Shown here: in pieces, positions 53,875-62,706 of the stretch
Numbering within the stretch: position 1 is the first letter of the stretch
Layout of the letters: every line of letters begins with the position of its first letter
Assembly: GCA_963169325.1 (NCBI GenBank)
Contig: CAUJEY010000307.1
Coordinates: forward strand, 1-64,000
Origin: Bacteroidota bacterium
GTDB lineage: Bacteria; Bacteroidota; Bacteroidia; Chitinophagales; Saprospiraceae
Length of the DNA: 64,000 nucleotides
Reading direction: 5' to 3'
Made by a program: the position numbers and the translations under genes
Notes under the pieces: generated by a model
Told to the model about the DNA's origin: nothing
Databases searched by the model: none
Seen by the model: only the letters and a program-made list of their open reading frames with translations

Positions 53875-56800
53875 TCACGGTTGCAACACCAACCGCCCGG
53901 TGCCGGTCAATTGTCCATTTGCTGTTTCCAGTCGGAAAAAATACAAGCCCGCCGGCAGTTGCAGCCGCTCGAACCGGTACGTCCCTTCATTCAGCACCGC
54001 CTGCCGTACGACGTGCCCCAGCGCATCGGTCAGGAAGAAACGTTCATTGCGGAAAGGCCGACCATTGGCATGCCGGATAAGGGTAAAATCGTGAACGGGT
54101 TGGGGTGAAACGTGTATTTCTGAGCGTGCTAAAGACGTCGGCGCCGGTTTCAGGCCCACCATTATCCGGCCGACGGTATGCAAGGTCCGGTTGGTAATCA
54201 CCGGCTCGTTAAAATCAAAATAAATCGCCGCTTCGTTGTAAATCTCCGCACCCAGCGGCACATCCGGTTTTTGCGCGATGCGGAAACTGACAAAACCCTG
54301 CGAAGCCGCTTCGTTCACATTACTGTCCGGCAAGTGGATATTGTTGAACGTAAACGTGAGCGCTCCCTCCCCACTCAAGGCCCATTCGTACGGGTGCGAG
54401 GATGCACCGGGCCGTACAGAGGCCGGATCGAGCCAGGGCGATAAGGTGTCGCGAAGGACGACGGTAAAAGCTGTATCGGTGCCCGTATTTTGAAAACGGA
54501 TGAGGTATTCCAGTTCCTGCCCGGGGCGTATGTGGTGTTCGGCGCCGAAGCCGAGCGGGAAGCCCTGTTTGTCGTTGGGATCGAAGGAACCGGTGTTTTC
54601 CACGCAGTTTTGATCCCAGGAAGGCATGAAAGGATCAACCGGAAACTGATTGATATAGCCGAGGCTGTTGTAGCCGCCGCAACCTTCTTTAAACGCCAAT
54701 GCCAGTGTTGAAAAAGGATGCCCCGGCTCTTGTTCCGATTCGATACGCCAGGTTAGGCCGTTGGCAGGAAAATCGAATTTCAGGGTATCATTGGGCGGAT
54801 AGGTGTGATTTCCCTGAAACAGCACGACATCGTCCTCAATGACAATAAAATCGAGCGCCTGAGAGGACGCCAGACCGGTGTTGTATAGTGCGAAATGCAC
54901 AGATGTATCCTGGCAGATCACCGAAGCTTGCACTTCGGCGCCCGACCATGCCGGCACCGGCACACAAAGCGAATCCGGCTGAATATGCGCGATAATGCAA
55001 TGTGTTTGGCCGAGCACGGTCGAATCGCAGTCCACCAGAACCTGGAGCATAAACTGCCCGCAACCGCCGGGGGCCACGGCGCCGGTATTAAACCGGTAAA
55101 GGTGGTTGCCCAAACTGTCATAAGGCCAATCGGACGAAGTGATACTCAGGTATGGGTCCAGACTCAGGTCCAGCCAGGTACTGTCGGCGGTTTCCGTCCC
55201 CTGGTTACAAAATTGAACATACACGGGATTTTCAAAACAACGGCGCAGCTTTGGAATGGCTACCTGTACACTCATCAGGGCACAATCACCGATCGCCTGT
55301 ACATTCAGGTCCTGCACGGTTGTATCCTGAATAACAGGTAGTTGCACTTGCAGGGCGGAGTCGCATACCGACCAAAGCAAAGCAAAAGGCGGGGAGGTAT
55401 GGAGTGTATAGGAACCGGTATCCAGAAAAAACAGGTACCGGCCTGCCGAATCCGTGCTGGTCAGCCAGGTATCGCCGTTGCCGGCTTCTACCGTCCAGTT
55501 GGGCAAAAACGTTTCGGGGTCCTGTGTACTGCAATCGCCATCGGCGTCTTTTTCTACCACTCCGGTGATCCAGGCGCCGGCGGAGGTGGCCTGGGCCGAA
55601 CGCAAGAGCAAACCCGTACTACCGAACCCGCCGTATTTCCAGGCCGTCAGGTACAAATGTTGCGTTGGGTCGAAAGCCAGTGTTCGAACATTACCGGTGC
55701 CATTTAACCCTTGAAGTGTATCCGGCACCGGAAGTGATTGCCAGTGCCTGCCGCCATCTGCCGACAGATACACCGGCGTGTTCGAATTGCTAAATACAAA
55801 CAATTGATCTGCGTTGTTCGACAGGATAAAATCACCGTCAATACCCGGAACCGGAATCCAATGCGATCCGGTATCCGGAGAAAATTGAAGCGATGTGTTG
55901 CCTAAGGCATAAATCCCGCCGTTGCCGGTAATGGTAAAATCCCGCACTTCCTCATCGGTTGTTTTCAGCCACGAATTGCCGTTGTCTTCCGAACGAAACA
56001 ACTTGGGAGACACCCGGTATGTATTCGGCAACCAGTAAATGCTGTCCATCATGGCGAATAATGACCCGGAAGGGTGTCGCACCACCTTCCGGATAAAAAA
56101 ACTATCGGAGATCATTTGCCAATTATTCCCGTTATCGTCGGAACGGGCTGCCCCCAACATGGTATTGGAAAAAACCGTGTGCGAAATGCTATCTACACAA
56201 ACCCTTTGCATCCAAAAGGTGGGTAGCCCTCCGCTTGGGGTGACATTCACCGGATTTGGTGAGCCGGAGTCGAAACGAAAAACCGAATCCTGCCACAGTA
56301 AATAATGCCTGTCGCCGGCATCAAAAGCGACTTGTGTGTTACTTTTTCGCGAATTGGCTTTTGTTAAACTCCAGTTTTGCCCGGCATCGGCGCTTTGCCA
56401 TAGCCCGCTCTCCGAAACGGCCCAACAGTCGTGCAGGTTTCGCGGATAGAGGTATTCTACTATGGCGCGATTCATTCCAAATGCAGAAAAAGACCAGGTA
56501 TGTCCCTCGTCTGCCGAACGGTAGATGCCACCCAGACCATTGGCCAGTAGGGCGCCATCCTGTAATGGGCTGCGCAAGGGGAAATAATTTACTTTGAACG
56601 GCGTGGTAATCCGCTCCCAATGCAGCCCGTCGTCGGTTGACTTGTATATACCCACTGAATTGGTCAGGTAAAGCGTACTATCGGGTGACAAAATGATACT
56701 GGTTGCAGACTTATATTCAATCGGATATAAGCTGTCAATATCAATATATGCTGCCGGGCCGGTATCATCTGTTCTCCGGGCCAGACCATTAAAGTCATCC

Positions 56801-57486
56801 CAATTCAAAGTAGCGCCCGAAGCGGTAATGGTTAACCCGAAATACAGGTCGTCGAAATAGCGCTTGTGCCAATTGGCCCCTTTATCCAGGGAAAAGTACA
56901 CGTACCCCTGATATTCGGGTTGCAGGATGACCCGACCGTATGCATCCGTTCCTACGGTTTTGAAATAGTCCACACACTCCGGAAAAACGCTCCAGGTGAT
57001 GCCGTTGTCGTCGGAACGTATCACACGCTGACAATACCCTCCAAACTGATATCCGGAATCCCGAAGTGCATACAACGTCCCGTCCGGCGCTTCGGCGATA
57101 CCATGAATATTCAACGAATCGGTGAAAATCTGCCAGCTTTGGCCATGATCAATGGAACGATACGTATCGAAGTAATGGGGCGGGGACTGATTCACTGTTA
57201 AGCTCCGTTCCGCAAACAACGTCCCGGCCCTTCCGACAGAAATTTTTTCAACCGGGAGATTTGGATCGGTAAACGGCTGAAAAACCAACTGCCAGTGCAC
57301 ACCATTGTCGGTCGAAGTATATACCACATGGTCATAAAATTCCGCATAAACGCGCCCTTCGGCCGTCTGCACGATATGAACCGGTTCGCCGCCCGGTGGC
57401 GCATTCAATTGCTCCCAATACGACTGTGCATAAATAAAAGGCGTGCCCAGGCAGGTGACGAGTATCAAGTAGACGTATTTCAGCAT
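53875..57486 (-). CDS. T9SS-secreted BNR-propeller and DUF11-like protein (module copy 3)
   Basis: 1203 residues with a signal peptide (1-20, ending YAQ). BNR blades fill ~30-650 (TSTDNGVHWQL, RSIDHGQSWQI, RSDDNGITWSV, RSADEGHTWSF and others). A linker with EKDADGDCSTQDPE leads to DUF11-like modules and GFGAEHHIRPGQELEYL, FQNTGTDTAFTVVLRDTLSP, AAIYFDFNEPVITN. A T9SS type A domain ends it (VSPQPVHDF, LTDALGHV, AGLYFFRL). The propeller half has diverged from that of the copy at 48716 while the C-terminal half is nearly identical. It is divergent from helical protein 3. Confidence 0.9.
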   Translation of the reverse strand: MLKYVYLILVTCLGTPFIYAQSYWEQLNAPPGGEPVHIVQTAEGRVYAEFYDHVVYTSTDNGVHWQLVFQPFTDPNLPVEKISVGRAGTLFAERSLTVNQSPPHYFDTYRSIDHGQSWQIFTDSLNIHGIAEAPDGTLYALRDSGYQFGGYCQRVIRSDDNGITWSVFPECVDYFKTVGTDAYGRVILQPEYQGYVYFSLDKGANWHKRYFDDLYFGLTITASGATLNWDDFNGLARRTDDTGPAAYIDIDSLYPIEYKSATSIILSPDSTLYLTNSVGIYKSTDDGLHWERITTPFKVNYFPLRSPLQDGALLANGLGGIYRSADEGHTWSFSAFGMNRAIVEYLYPRNLHDCWAVSESGLWQSADAGQNWSLTKANSRKSNTQVAFDAGDRHYLLWQDSVFRFDSGSPNPVNVTPSGGLPTFWMQRVCVDSISHTVFSNTMLGAARSDDNGNNWQMISDSFFIRKVVRHPSGSLFAMMDSIYWLPNTYRVSPKLFRSEDNGNSWLKTTDEEVRDFTITGNGGIYALGNTSLQFSPDTGSHWIPVPGIDGDFILSNNADQLFVFSNSNTPVYLSADGGRHWQSLPVPDTLQGLNGTGNVRTLAFDPTQHLYLTAWKYGGFGSTGLLLRSAQATSAGAWITGVVEKDADGDCSTQDPETFLPNWTVEAGNGDTWLTSTDSAGRYLFFLDTGSYTLHTSPPFALLWSVCDSALQVQLPVIQDTTVQDLNVQAIGDCALMSVQVAIPKLRRCFENPVYVQFCNQGTETADSTWLDLSLDPYLSITSSDWPYDSLGNHLYRFNTGAVAPGGCGQFMLQVLVDCDSTVLGQTHCIIAHIQPDSLCVPVPAWSGAEVQASVICQDTSVHFALYNTGLASSQALDFIVIEDDVVLFQGNHTYPPNDTLKFDFPANGLTWRIESEQEPGHPFSTLALAFKEGCGGYNSLGYINQFPVDPFMPSWDQNCVENTGSFDPNDKQGFPLGFGAEHHIRPGQELEYLIRFQNTGTDTAFTVVLRDTLSPWLDPASVRPGASSHPYEWALSGEGALTFTFNNIHLPDSNVNEAASQGFVSFRIAQKPDVPLGAEIYNEAAIYFDFNEPVITNRTLHTVGRIMVGLKPAPTSLARSEIHVSPQPVHDFTLIRHANGRPFRNERFFLTDALGHVVRQAVLNEGTYRFERLQLPAGLYFFRLETANGQLTGTGRLVLQP

Positions 57487-57600
57487 AAGTTAAATTTTCC
57501 GGTTCATAAAAATCCTTTATCCGGCTCAAAAGTCACTGCTTCTTGCTTTACTCTAAAATACAAAAAAGCGAATTTGTCGGATTCATTTTAATTTATTATA

Positions 57601-57630
57601 TTGACAATCAATTTAATAAATTTATTTTTG
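57601..57630 (+). promoter_or_regulatory. Promoter-like element of helical gene 3
   Basis: TTGA (57601-57604), 18 nt, then TATTTTTG (57623-57630), an exact TAnnTTTG, precede the ATG by 47 bp. The 18-nt spacing is the same as in the 52464 copy. Confidence 0.65.
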
Positions 57631-57677
57631 TCGAAAATTGTGATAATAAATTTCTGTTCGAATCCCATTGTTGAATA

Positions 57678-59078
57678 ATGGCCGACAGTTTATTGATCCA
57701 AACGCTCAAACAACTCCCCTCCAAAGACCTGCGCCTGCTGCGCGACTTCGCACAAAGCCCTTGTTTCAACCGGCGCCCCGAAGTCATGCGGCTTTGCGAT
57801 TATTTAGTGGAACACGTTGGTAAAGCCGATCGAAAGGCATTTGAATCGGAGCGGATGTTTGCCGCGGCTTTACCCAACCAGCCTTACGACAATCGTGTCT
57901 TGCGCCATATCATGTCTTACCTGCTCGATCTGGTGCGGCAATATTTGGCATGGGCCGAATGGCAGTCCGAGGAAGGGGAGCAACAGCGTTATTTAGTTCG
58001 CGCCCTGCACCGCCGGAACTTGGATCATCTGTTTGAAAAGGAGTGGCAACGCGCCAATGCAGCAGCGGAAGCGGCAGAAACCCGCGATGCGCGCCACCAT
58101 TTCCGGCAGTATCAGTTGCACCAGGAGTATCTGGAACGGACTGCCCGACACGAGCGCTCGGCCCGGATCAACCTGCAACCTTTGCCCGACGAACTCACGG
58201 TGTTTTATGTCGCCGAAATGCTGCGGCACGCCTGTTCGGCCTTGTCGCATCAGGCCATCGCCGGACAGGAGTATCGTTTCAGTTTATTGGAAAACATACT
58301 CGAGGCTGCGGAACGGGAGCAATTGTTAAACATACCGGCTATTGCGGTTTATTATCATGCGTACAAAATGTTGCAATCCAACGGGGCGCCGGAACATTTC
58401 GAGCGGTTGAAAGCACTGTTGGCAGAACAGGAAAATGCCTTTTCCAGCGAGGAAATGCGTGGTTTGTACCTGCTGGCCATCAACGGTTGTATCCGGCGTA
58501 TGAATACCGGCCAGCGTGAATATATCCGCGAAGCTTTTGAACTATACCGCGCGGCGCTGGAACGCGATTTTTTGAAAGAAAACGGCGTTATGTCGGGGTT
58601 TACCTATAAAAATATAATTCGTATCGGGGCAGCGCTCGGCGAGCATACCTGGGCGGAGGAGTTTCTGGAACAATACAAAACACAGCTTCACCCCCGCGAA
58701 CGTGACAACCTCTACCGGTACAATCTCGCCTACCTGTACTTTCAGCAGCAGGATTACGCCCGCGCCATGCCCTTGCTTCAACAAGTTGAACTCGAAGACC
58801 CGCTCAATAACCTCGACGCCCGGCGTATGCTCTTACGCAGCTATTTCGAACTGGACGAATGGCAGGCCCTGGAATCGCTGTTACAGAGTTTTTCGGCTTA
58901 TTTGCGCCGCCAGAAAAACCTGGGCTATCACCGGCAAAGCAATGAAAAACTCCTGTTTTTTGTCAAAAAACTGATCGCCACCGGAAAAAGAGACCTAAAA
59001 AAACGGGCAACTATCCGCGCCGAACTGGAGTCGACACCGGAAGTGGCAGAACGGGCGTGGCTGTTGCAGCAGTTTTGA
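57678..59078 (+). CDS. Helical protein of unknown function, family member 3
   Basis: 466 residues, helical and soluble. The family opening is LLIQTLKQLPSKDLRLLRDF followed by CFNRRPEVMRLCDYLVEH. The central region (YYHAYKMLQSNGAPEHFERL, GLYLLAINGCIRRMNTGQR) aligns with family member 2, and the last ~110 residues are nearly the same in both. It is divergent from the T9SS protein at 53875. With that gene it forms the second unit of a ~5.2-kb tandem duplication. Confidence 0.8.
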   Translation: MADSLLIQTLKQLPSKDLRLLRDFAQSPCFNRRPEVMRLCDYLVEHVGKADRKAFESERMFAAALPNQPYDNRVLRHIMSYLLDLVRQYLAWAEWQSEEGEQQRYLVRALHRRNLDHLFEKEWQRANAAAEAAETRDARHHFRQYQLHQEYLERTARHERSARINLQPLPDELTVFYVAEMLRHACSALSHQAIAGQEYRFSLLENILEAAEREQLLNIPAIAVYYHAYKMLQSNGAPEHFERLKALLAEQENAFSSEEMRGLYLLAINGCIRRMNTGQREYIREAFELYRAALERDFLKENGVMSGFTYKNIIRIGAALGEHTWAEEFLEQYKTQLHPRERDNLYRYNLAYLYFQQQDYARAMPLLQQVELEDPLNNLDARRMLLRSYFELDEWQALESLLQSFSAYLRRQKNLGYHRQSNEKLLFFVKKLIATGKRDLKKRATIRAELESTPEVAERAWLLQQF

Positions 59079-59080
59079 TT

Positions 59081-59140
59081 TAACGTCATTGGGCGTCATT
59101 GGGCGTCATTGAACGTCATTTATCGTCATTGAAAGTCATT
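59081..59140 (+). repeat. 10-bp word array after helical gene 3
   Basis: Six 10-mers, each ending in GTCATT, with the first four bases varying, directly follow the stop. Only one arm is present. Beyond it, 59141-59427 holds two short palindromes: ACCGCTCC/GGAGCGGT (59252-59270) followed by TATCTTTG, and GCGGTCC/GGACCGC (59303-59319). No gene is seen in this gap. Confidence 0.65.
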
Positions 59141-59427
59141 AGGGTCATCGAGCGGACAGGCGGGGCATTGCAGACGCATCGCGGGTTTAACTCATTTAAA
59201 CACTCCTAAAGCATCCATTTCGCTTAAAATTTTTACCTACTTTGAGTAAAAACCGCTCCATAGGAGCGGTATCTTTGTAGAAATCACCGAGGTGTCGCGA
59301 GGGCGGTCCAGCGGACCGCAATCTTAATCCGGACCTCATAAGATACCGGTCCGCTACTGCCGAGCGTTGGCCCAACCATATCTCCCCCGTCCAACATCTC
59401 AAACGCGAAAACCCAGGCGAGCCGGCG

Positions 59428-60549
59428 TTATTGTGCTGCTTTCCGGGCAATAGCCTCCCGGTAAGCCAGAAAATCTGTCGACACAGCTTTTTCCGGGCAT
59501 TGGTTCAGCCAGTCCATGGCTTGGGTCAGATGGGCTTTCTTTTTAACAAATTCCGCATACTGCCACGCAATACTTTCTAAAATACGGGTGTGTTGCTGCA
59601 GGCGGACACTATCTTCTTCGGTTTTAAGTAATGGTAATAACTGGTCGGGGATGTAACCGGCCGCCACGGCGTGGAACCGCTCCGGTCGATCCGTATCTAA
59701 ATAAAACTGCATTTTCAACGTAGCCTGACGATGCACAACATACTCCGGGTCGGGCGCGGTATTGGCTACCGCGTCCAATACCCTGGCCAGGTGTTTTTCA
59801 CTTTTTTCCGCCACGGCATTTTTAAACTGCGTATCGATTATACGTTTGATTGCAACGGCACAACGCGGATCGTTTTTTCGCAAGATTAGGTATTCCCAGG
59901 TTTTTCCGTCCAGGGTGGCGGCATACCGGGTAAAAACCTTCTTTACACCCGGATTATCTAAAGAATCCGCAGGCAATTCCTGTAAATATTCTTCCAACAA
60001 GGCTTCATTTTGCATTTGATACCGGGATCTCAGACCGAGATAAGCTTCTGCTATTTCAGCGCTGCGCAGGTCGCTGTACCAGGCTTTTTCATACGATAAA
60101 AAAATCTCGCCGACATTCGTGGAGTTAAGAATACTGTTAAGGAGAACAAGAAAACCCGTTTTATTGGAAGGAGCTCCGGAAACCTTTCTGATCATGGAGC
60201 CGTCGGATGTCAAAAACACCATAGTGGGATAGCCGGGCGTTTCGAATTGACGCGCTGTGATACTTCCATTTCCTTCTGCATTTGCTTTGAGGTTAACAAA
60301 AAATGCGTTCATGCGCCCGGCAATTTCCGGATCGGAAAAGAACTCCCGGTCCATCATTTTGCAAGGGCCACACCAGTCTGTGTAAATATCCACGAAGAGC
60401 ATTTTTCCGGTTTCCTTCGCTTTGGCTTTAGCCTCAACAAGGTTGCCGCTGCGAATAAAATCGACAGTTTGCGCCTGTAGGGCAGGAACAAAAAGGGAGA
60501 AACAAAGCAGCATTTTCCACTGCGCATAAAAAGAGGAATTGGGCATCAT
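59428..60549 (-). CDS. Secreted thioredoxin-fold protein
   Basis: 373 residues with a signal peptide (1-27, ending QAQ). Residues ~30-150 are a thioredoxin fold with an active site WCGPC (Cys60, Cys63) in VDIYTDWCGPCKMMDREF and the cis-Pro loop in TPGYPTMVFL. The C-terminal ~220 residues are helical with TPR-like spacing. It probably acts as a periplasmic thiol reductase or folding factor for secreted proteins; substrates are unknown. It is alone on the minus strand, between the duplicated module and the small membrane gene. Confidence 0.85.
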   Translation of the reverse strand: MMPNSSFYAQWKMLLCFSLFVPALQAQTVDFIRSGNLVEAKAKAKETGKMLFVDIYTDWCGPCKMMDREFFSDPEIAGRMNAFFVNLKANAEGNGSITARQFETPGYPTMVFLTSDGSMIRKVSGAPSNKTGFLVLLNSILNSTNVGEIFLSYEKAWYSDLRSAEIAEAYLGLRSRYQMQNEALLEEYLQELPADSLDNPGVKKVFTRYAATLDGKTWEYLILRKNDPRCAVAIKRIIDTQFKNAVAEKSEKHLARVLDAVANTAPDPEYVVHRQATLKMQFYLDTDRPERFHAVAAGYIPDQLLPLLKTEEDSVRLQQHTRILESIAWQYAEFVKKKAHLTQAMDWLNQCPEKAVSTDFLAYREAIARKAAQ

Positions 60550-60657
60550 AATTCGAGGGTTTTAGTTATTCATTGGCTACAAAAATAACGGGACATGGAT
60601 TGTTATAACAGGACAATTCTCCGTGTTTCAATCCGTGCAATTTCAAACAACTACCGG

Positions 60658-61203
60658 TCAAACCGGTTGCCGAATCAACGCTTCCGCCATACTTCCCGCC
60701 AGCCGGTCCAACTGTTTGATCGTTTCAATATCCAGATCGAGCAACCAGGGGAATTGTGCGTATGCAGCGTCTAACATCATTTTTTTCAGTGCGCGGCTGT
60801 GCGGATCATCCGCCGGCGCGGTTTCCGGCGCTTCGGGCTGCAGGCCGGTTTTCATTTTATCGATTGTGTCGAAAAGTTGGGAAACCTGCCCGCGTGCAGC
60901 CGTGGCGAAGGCCCTGATCTGTTCATCGCTGCGCTCGTGAAACCCGGGGAAGTGCTCGAAGGCGTAGTTGCGCATATCCAGCACCGCGTCGCCGATCCGA
61001 CTCTGACGACTCAGGCTATGCCGCTCGGCTTCGCGAATCGCGTCTAAGGAGCCGTAAGTGCCGCGTTCGCCGGAGCGTTTATCGATCCAGTGGCCGCTTT
61101 CTTCGTGGCGTTCTTCTTTGAGCCAGGATTTGTTTTGCCTGCGGCGATTGTAAAACGCCACAAAAAAGATGACGAGGATGAAGAGGCCGAATAAGATTCC
61201 CAT
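60658..61203 (-). CDS. Membrane-anchored protein of unknown function
   Basis: 181 residues. One N-terminal membrane helix (ILFGLFILVIFFVAFYN) is followed by a basic stretch (RRRQNKSWLKEERHEE) and a soluble helical domain. That domain contains WIDKRSGERGTYGSLDAIREAE, FEHFPGFHERSDEQIRAFA and AQFPWLLDLDIETIKQLDRL. No family is recognised. It is ~70 bp from the T9SS gene upstream on the same strand. Confidence 0.65.
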   Translation of the reverse strand: MGILFGLFILVIFFVAFYNRRRQNKSWLKEERHEESGHWIDKRSGERGTYGSLDAIREAERHSLSRQSRIGDAVLDMRNYAFEHFPGFHERSDEQIRAFATAARGQVSQLFDTIDKMKTGLQPEAPETAPADDPHSRALKKMMLDAAYAQFPWLLDLDIETIKQLDRLAGSMAEALIRQPV

Positions 61204-61275
61204 GAATGTGATTGCGTTATTTTTTGTTGCAGGCTGGGTGTTGGCAGGAGCAGCTTCAAAAATAGCGCATAAAAA

Positions 61276-62676
61276 TTACTCCCCCTTCACCCACCGCTTC
61301 GCCCCCACAATTTTTCCTTGCGCATCCTGCACCAGCGCGGTGTAAGCCCCCGGCGCCAAACGGCTGACATCTATTTCCGTATAAGCGCCCGTTTGCTCGC
61401 GCCACATCAGCCGCCCTTGCGCATCGAAGATAAAAGCCGTCATGCCCGGCATGGGCGCATCTTCCGGGAGGCGCAGGGTCAGTTGGTCGGAAGCGGGGTT
61501 GGGCATCACTTGAAGCAGGGTATTATTAGCCGTTGTTTCTGAAGTGCCTGAAACGATACCGTTCCAGCGGAAAAAATGTGCAGCGCCGGGCGTGAAGTCG
61601 CCGCCGATGCCGCCCCAGCCCGCTGTGGGCGAGACGAATTCGAGCGATTGCAGGCGGAATGTGGCTGGATTTTCACCGACGAGTGTCCAGTTGAGCCCGT
61701 TGTCGTTCGATTGATAAATGAAATCTTTACTGGTAGATGTACCGGTGTCGAAATAGCCGGCTACCATCAGATACGTGCCGGGCAATCCGGGCACCGCGCC
61801 GATGGCGGAAATACCGATATCGTCGGCAGGCAGGGGCAAGTTGAATGACGGTATTTCCTGCCAGGTAAGGCCGCCGTCGGCCGTGTTGAAAAGTCGGGGA
61901 TAGGGCAGCGCGGGGTAAAAACCGTCCGGGCCGAGCGTTGAGGAGAACGCAGCCACGGCTAAACCCTGCCGCCCGTCGCTGAAATCGAGCATATTGGCCG
62001 ATACGCCGGAGAACTGCATGTACGTGGAAAAGGTTTGCCAGGTTTTACCCTTGTCCGTACTTTTTGATATTCTACCCTCCGCAGTGGGTACCCAGATGGT
62101 ATCCTGGTAAACATCGAACAATTCGGTCGGGATTAAAAAAACGCCGTTGTTGACAGCCGGAAAAGAATCCAGCGCCGACCACGTGGCGCCACTATCCGAG
62201 CTATGACGATATTTATTGCCGCGCACCATTACGCCGTTTTGCCCATCAAAAAAATGGGTAAAAAACCCGGCGCCAGGACCTTCAAATTGCAATTGCCAGG
62301 TGTCGCCGCCGTCTTGCGTACGGTAAATCCGGCTTTTCGTTCGATCAGCCCGGTAGTTCATGGATACCCAGGCCCGGTCGGCGTCGAGCGCCGAAATACC
62401 CCAAACTACGTATCCTTCGGCGCCGGGTATCTGGGTGTATTTCCAGGTGGCGCCCCCGTCGGCGGTACGCGTGACCCAGCCGCTTAGGGTGGGGGCTGAA
62501 CTCCAGGGAAAGACATTGACGCCAGCCCAATTTACCTGGGCGTCGACGGCCCGGTGCGCATCAACCGAAAATAATGCGCCGAAAATTTTATCGGCCTGTG
62601 GCGTCCATTGTGCTTGCAACGTTTGGTTTGCGAAAAGGCAAAAAGGGAGTAGGAGGAGATATATATTGTTTTTCAT
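61276..62676 (-). CDS. T9SS-secreted BNR-propeller protein
   Basis: 466 residues with a signal peptide (1-22, ending QAQ). BNR blades occupy ~25-385 (RTADGGATWKY, RTQDGGDTWQL, HSSDSGATWSA, KSTDKGKTWQT, NTADGGLTWQE, QSNDNGLNWTL). A T9SS type A domain follows (VMPNPASDQLTL, FDAQGRLMW, APGAYTAL, ending in WVKGE). It is a tandem paralogue of the gene at 62707, which lacks the sorting domain. The ligand is unknown. Confidence 0.88.
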   Translation of the reverse strand: MKNNIYLLLLPFCLFANQTLQAQWTPQADKIFGALFSVDAHRAVDAQVNWAGVNVFPWSSAPTLSGWVTRTADGGATWKYTQIPGAEGYVVWGISALDADRAWVSMNYRADRTKSRIYRTQDGGDTWQLQFEGPGAGFFTHFFDGQNGVMVRGNKYRHSSDSGATWSALDSFPAVNNGVFLIPTELFDVYQDTIWVPTAEGRISKSTDKGKTWQTFSTYMQFSGVSANMLDFSDGRQGLAVAAFSSTLGPDGFYPALPYPRLFNTADGGLTWQEIPSFNLPLPADDIGISAIGAVPGLPGTYLMVAGYFDTGTSTSKDFIYQSNDNGLNWTLVGENPATFRLQSLEFVSPTAGWGGIGGDFTPGAAHFFRWNGIVSGTSETTANNTLLQVMPNPASDQLTLRLPEDAPMPGMTAFIFDAQGRLMWREQTGAYTEIDVSRLAPGAYTALVQDAQGKIVGAKRWVKGE

Positions 62677-62706
62677 CAGAAAAATGGTTGTTTAAAGTGA
62701 ATATTT

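Noticed and set aside
59196-59450. 84-codon minus-strand frame between helical gene 3 and the thioredoxin-like gene
   Set aside because: It spans two short palindromes and overlaps the 3' end of the real gene; the product is featureless.
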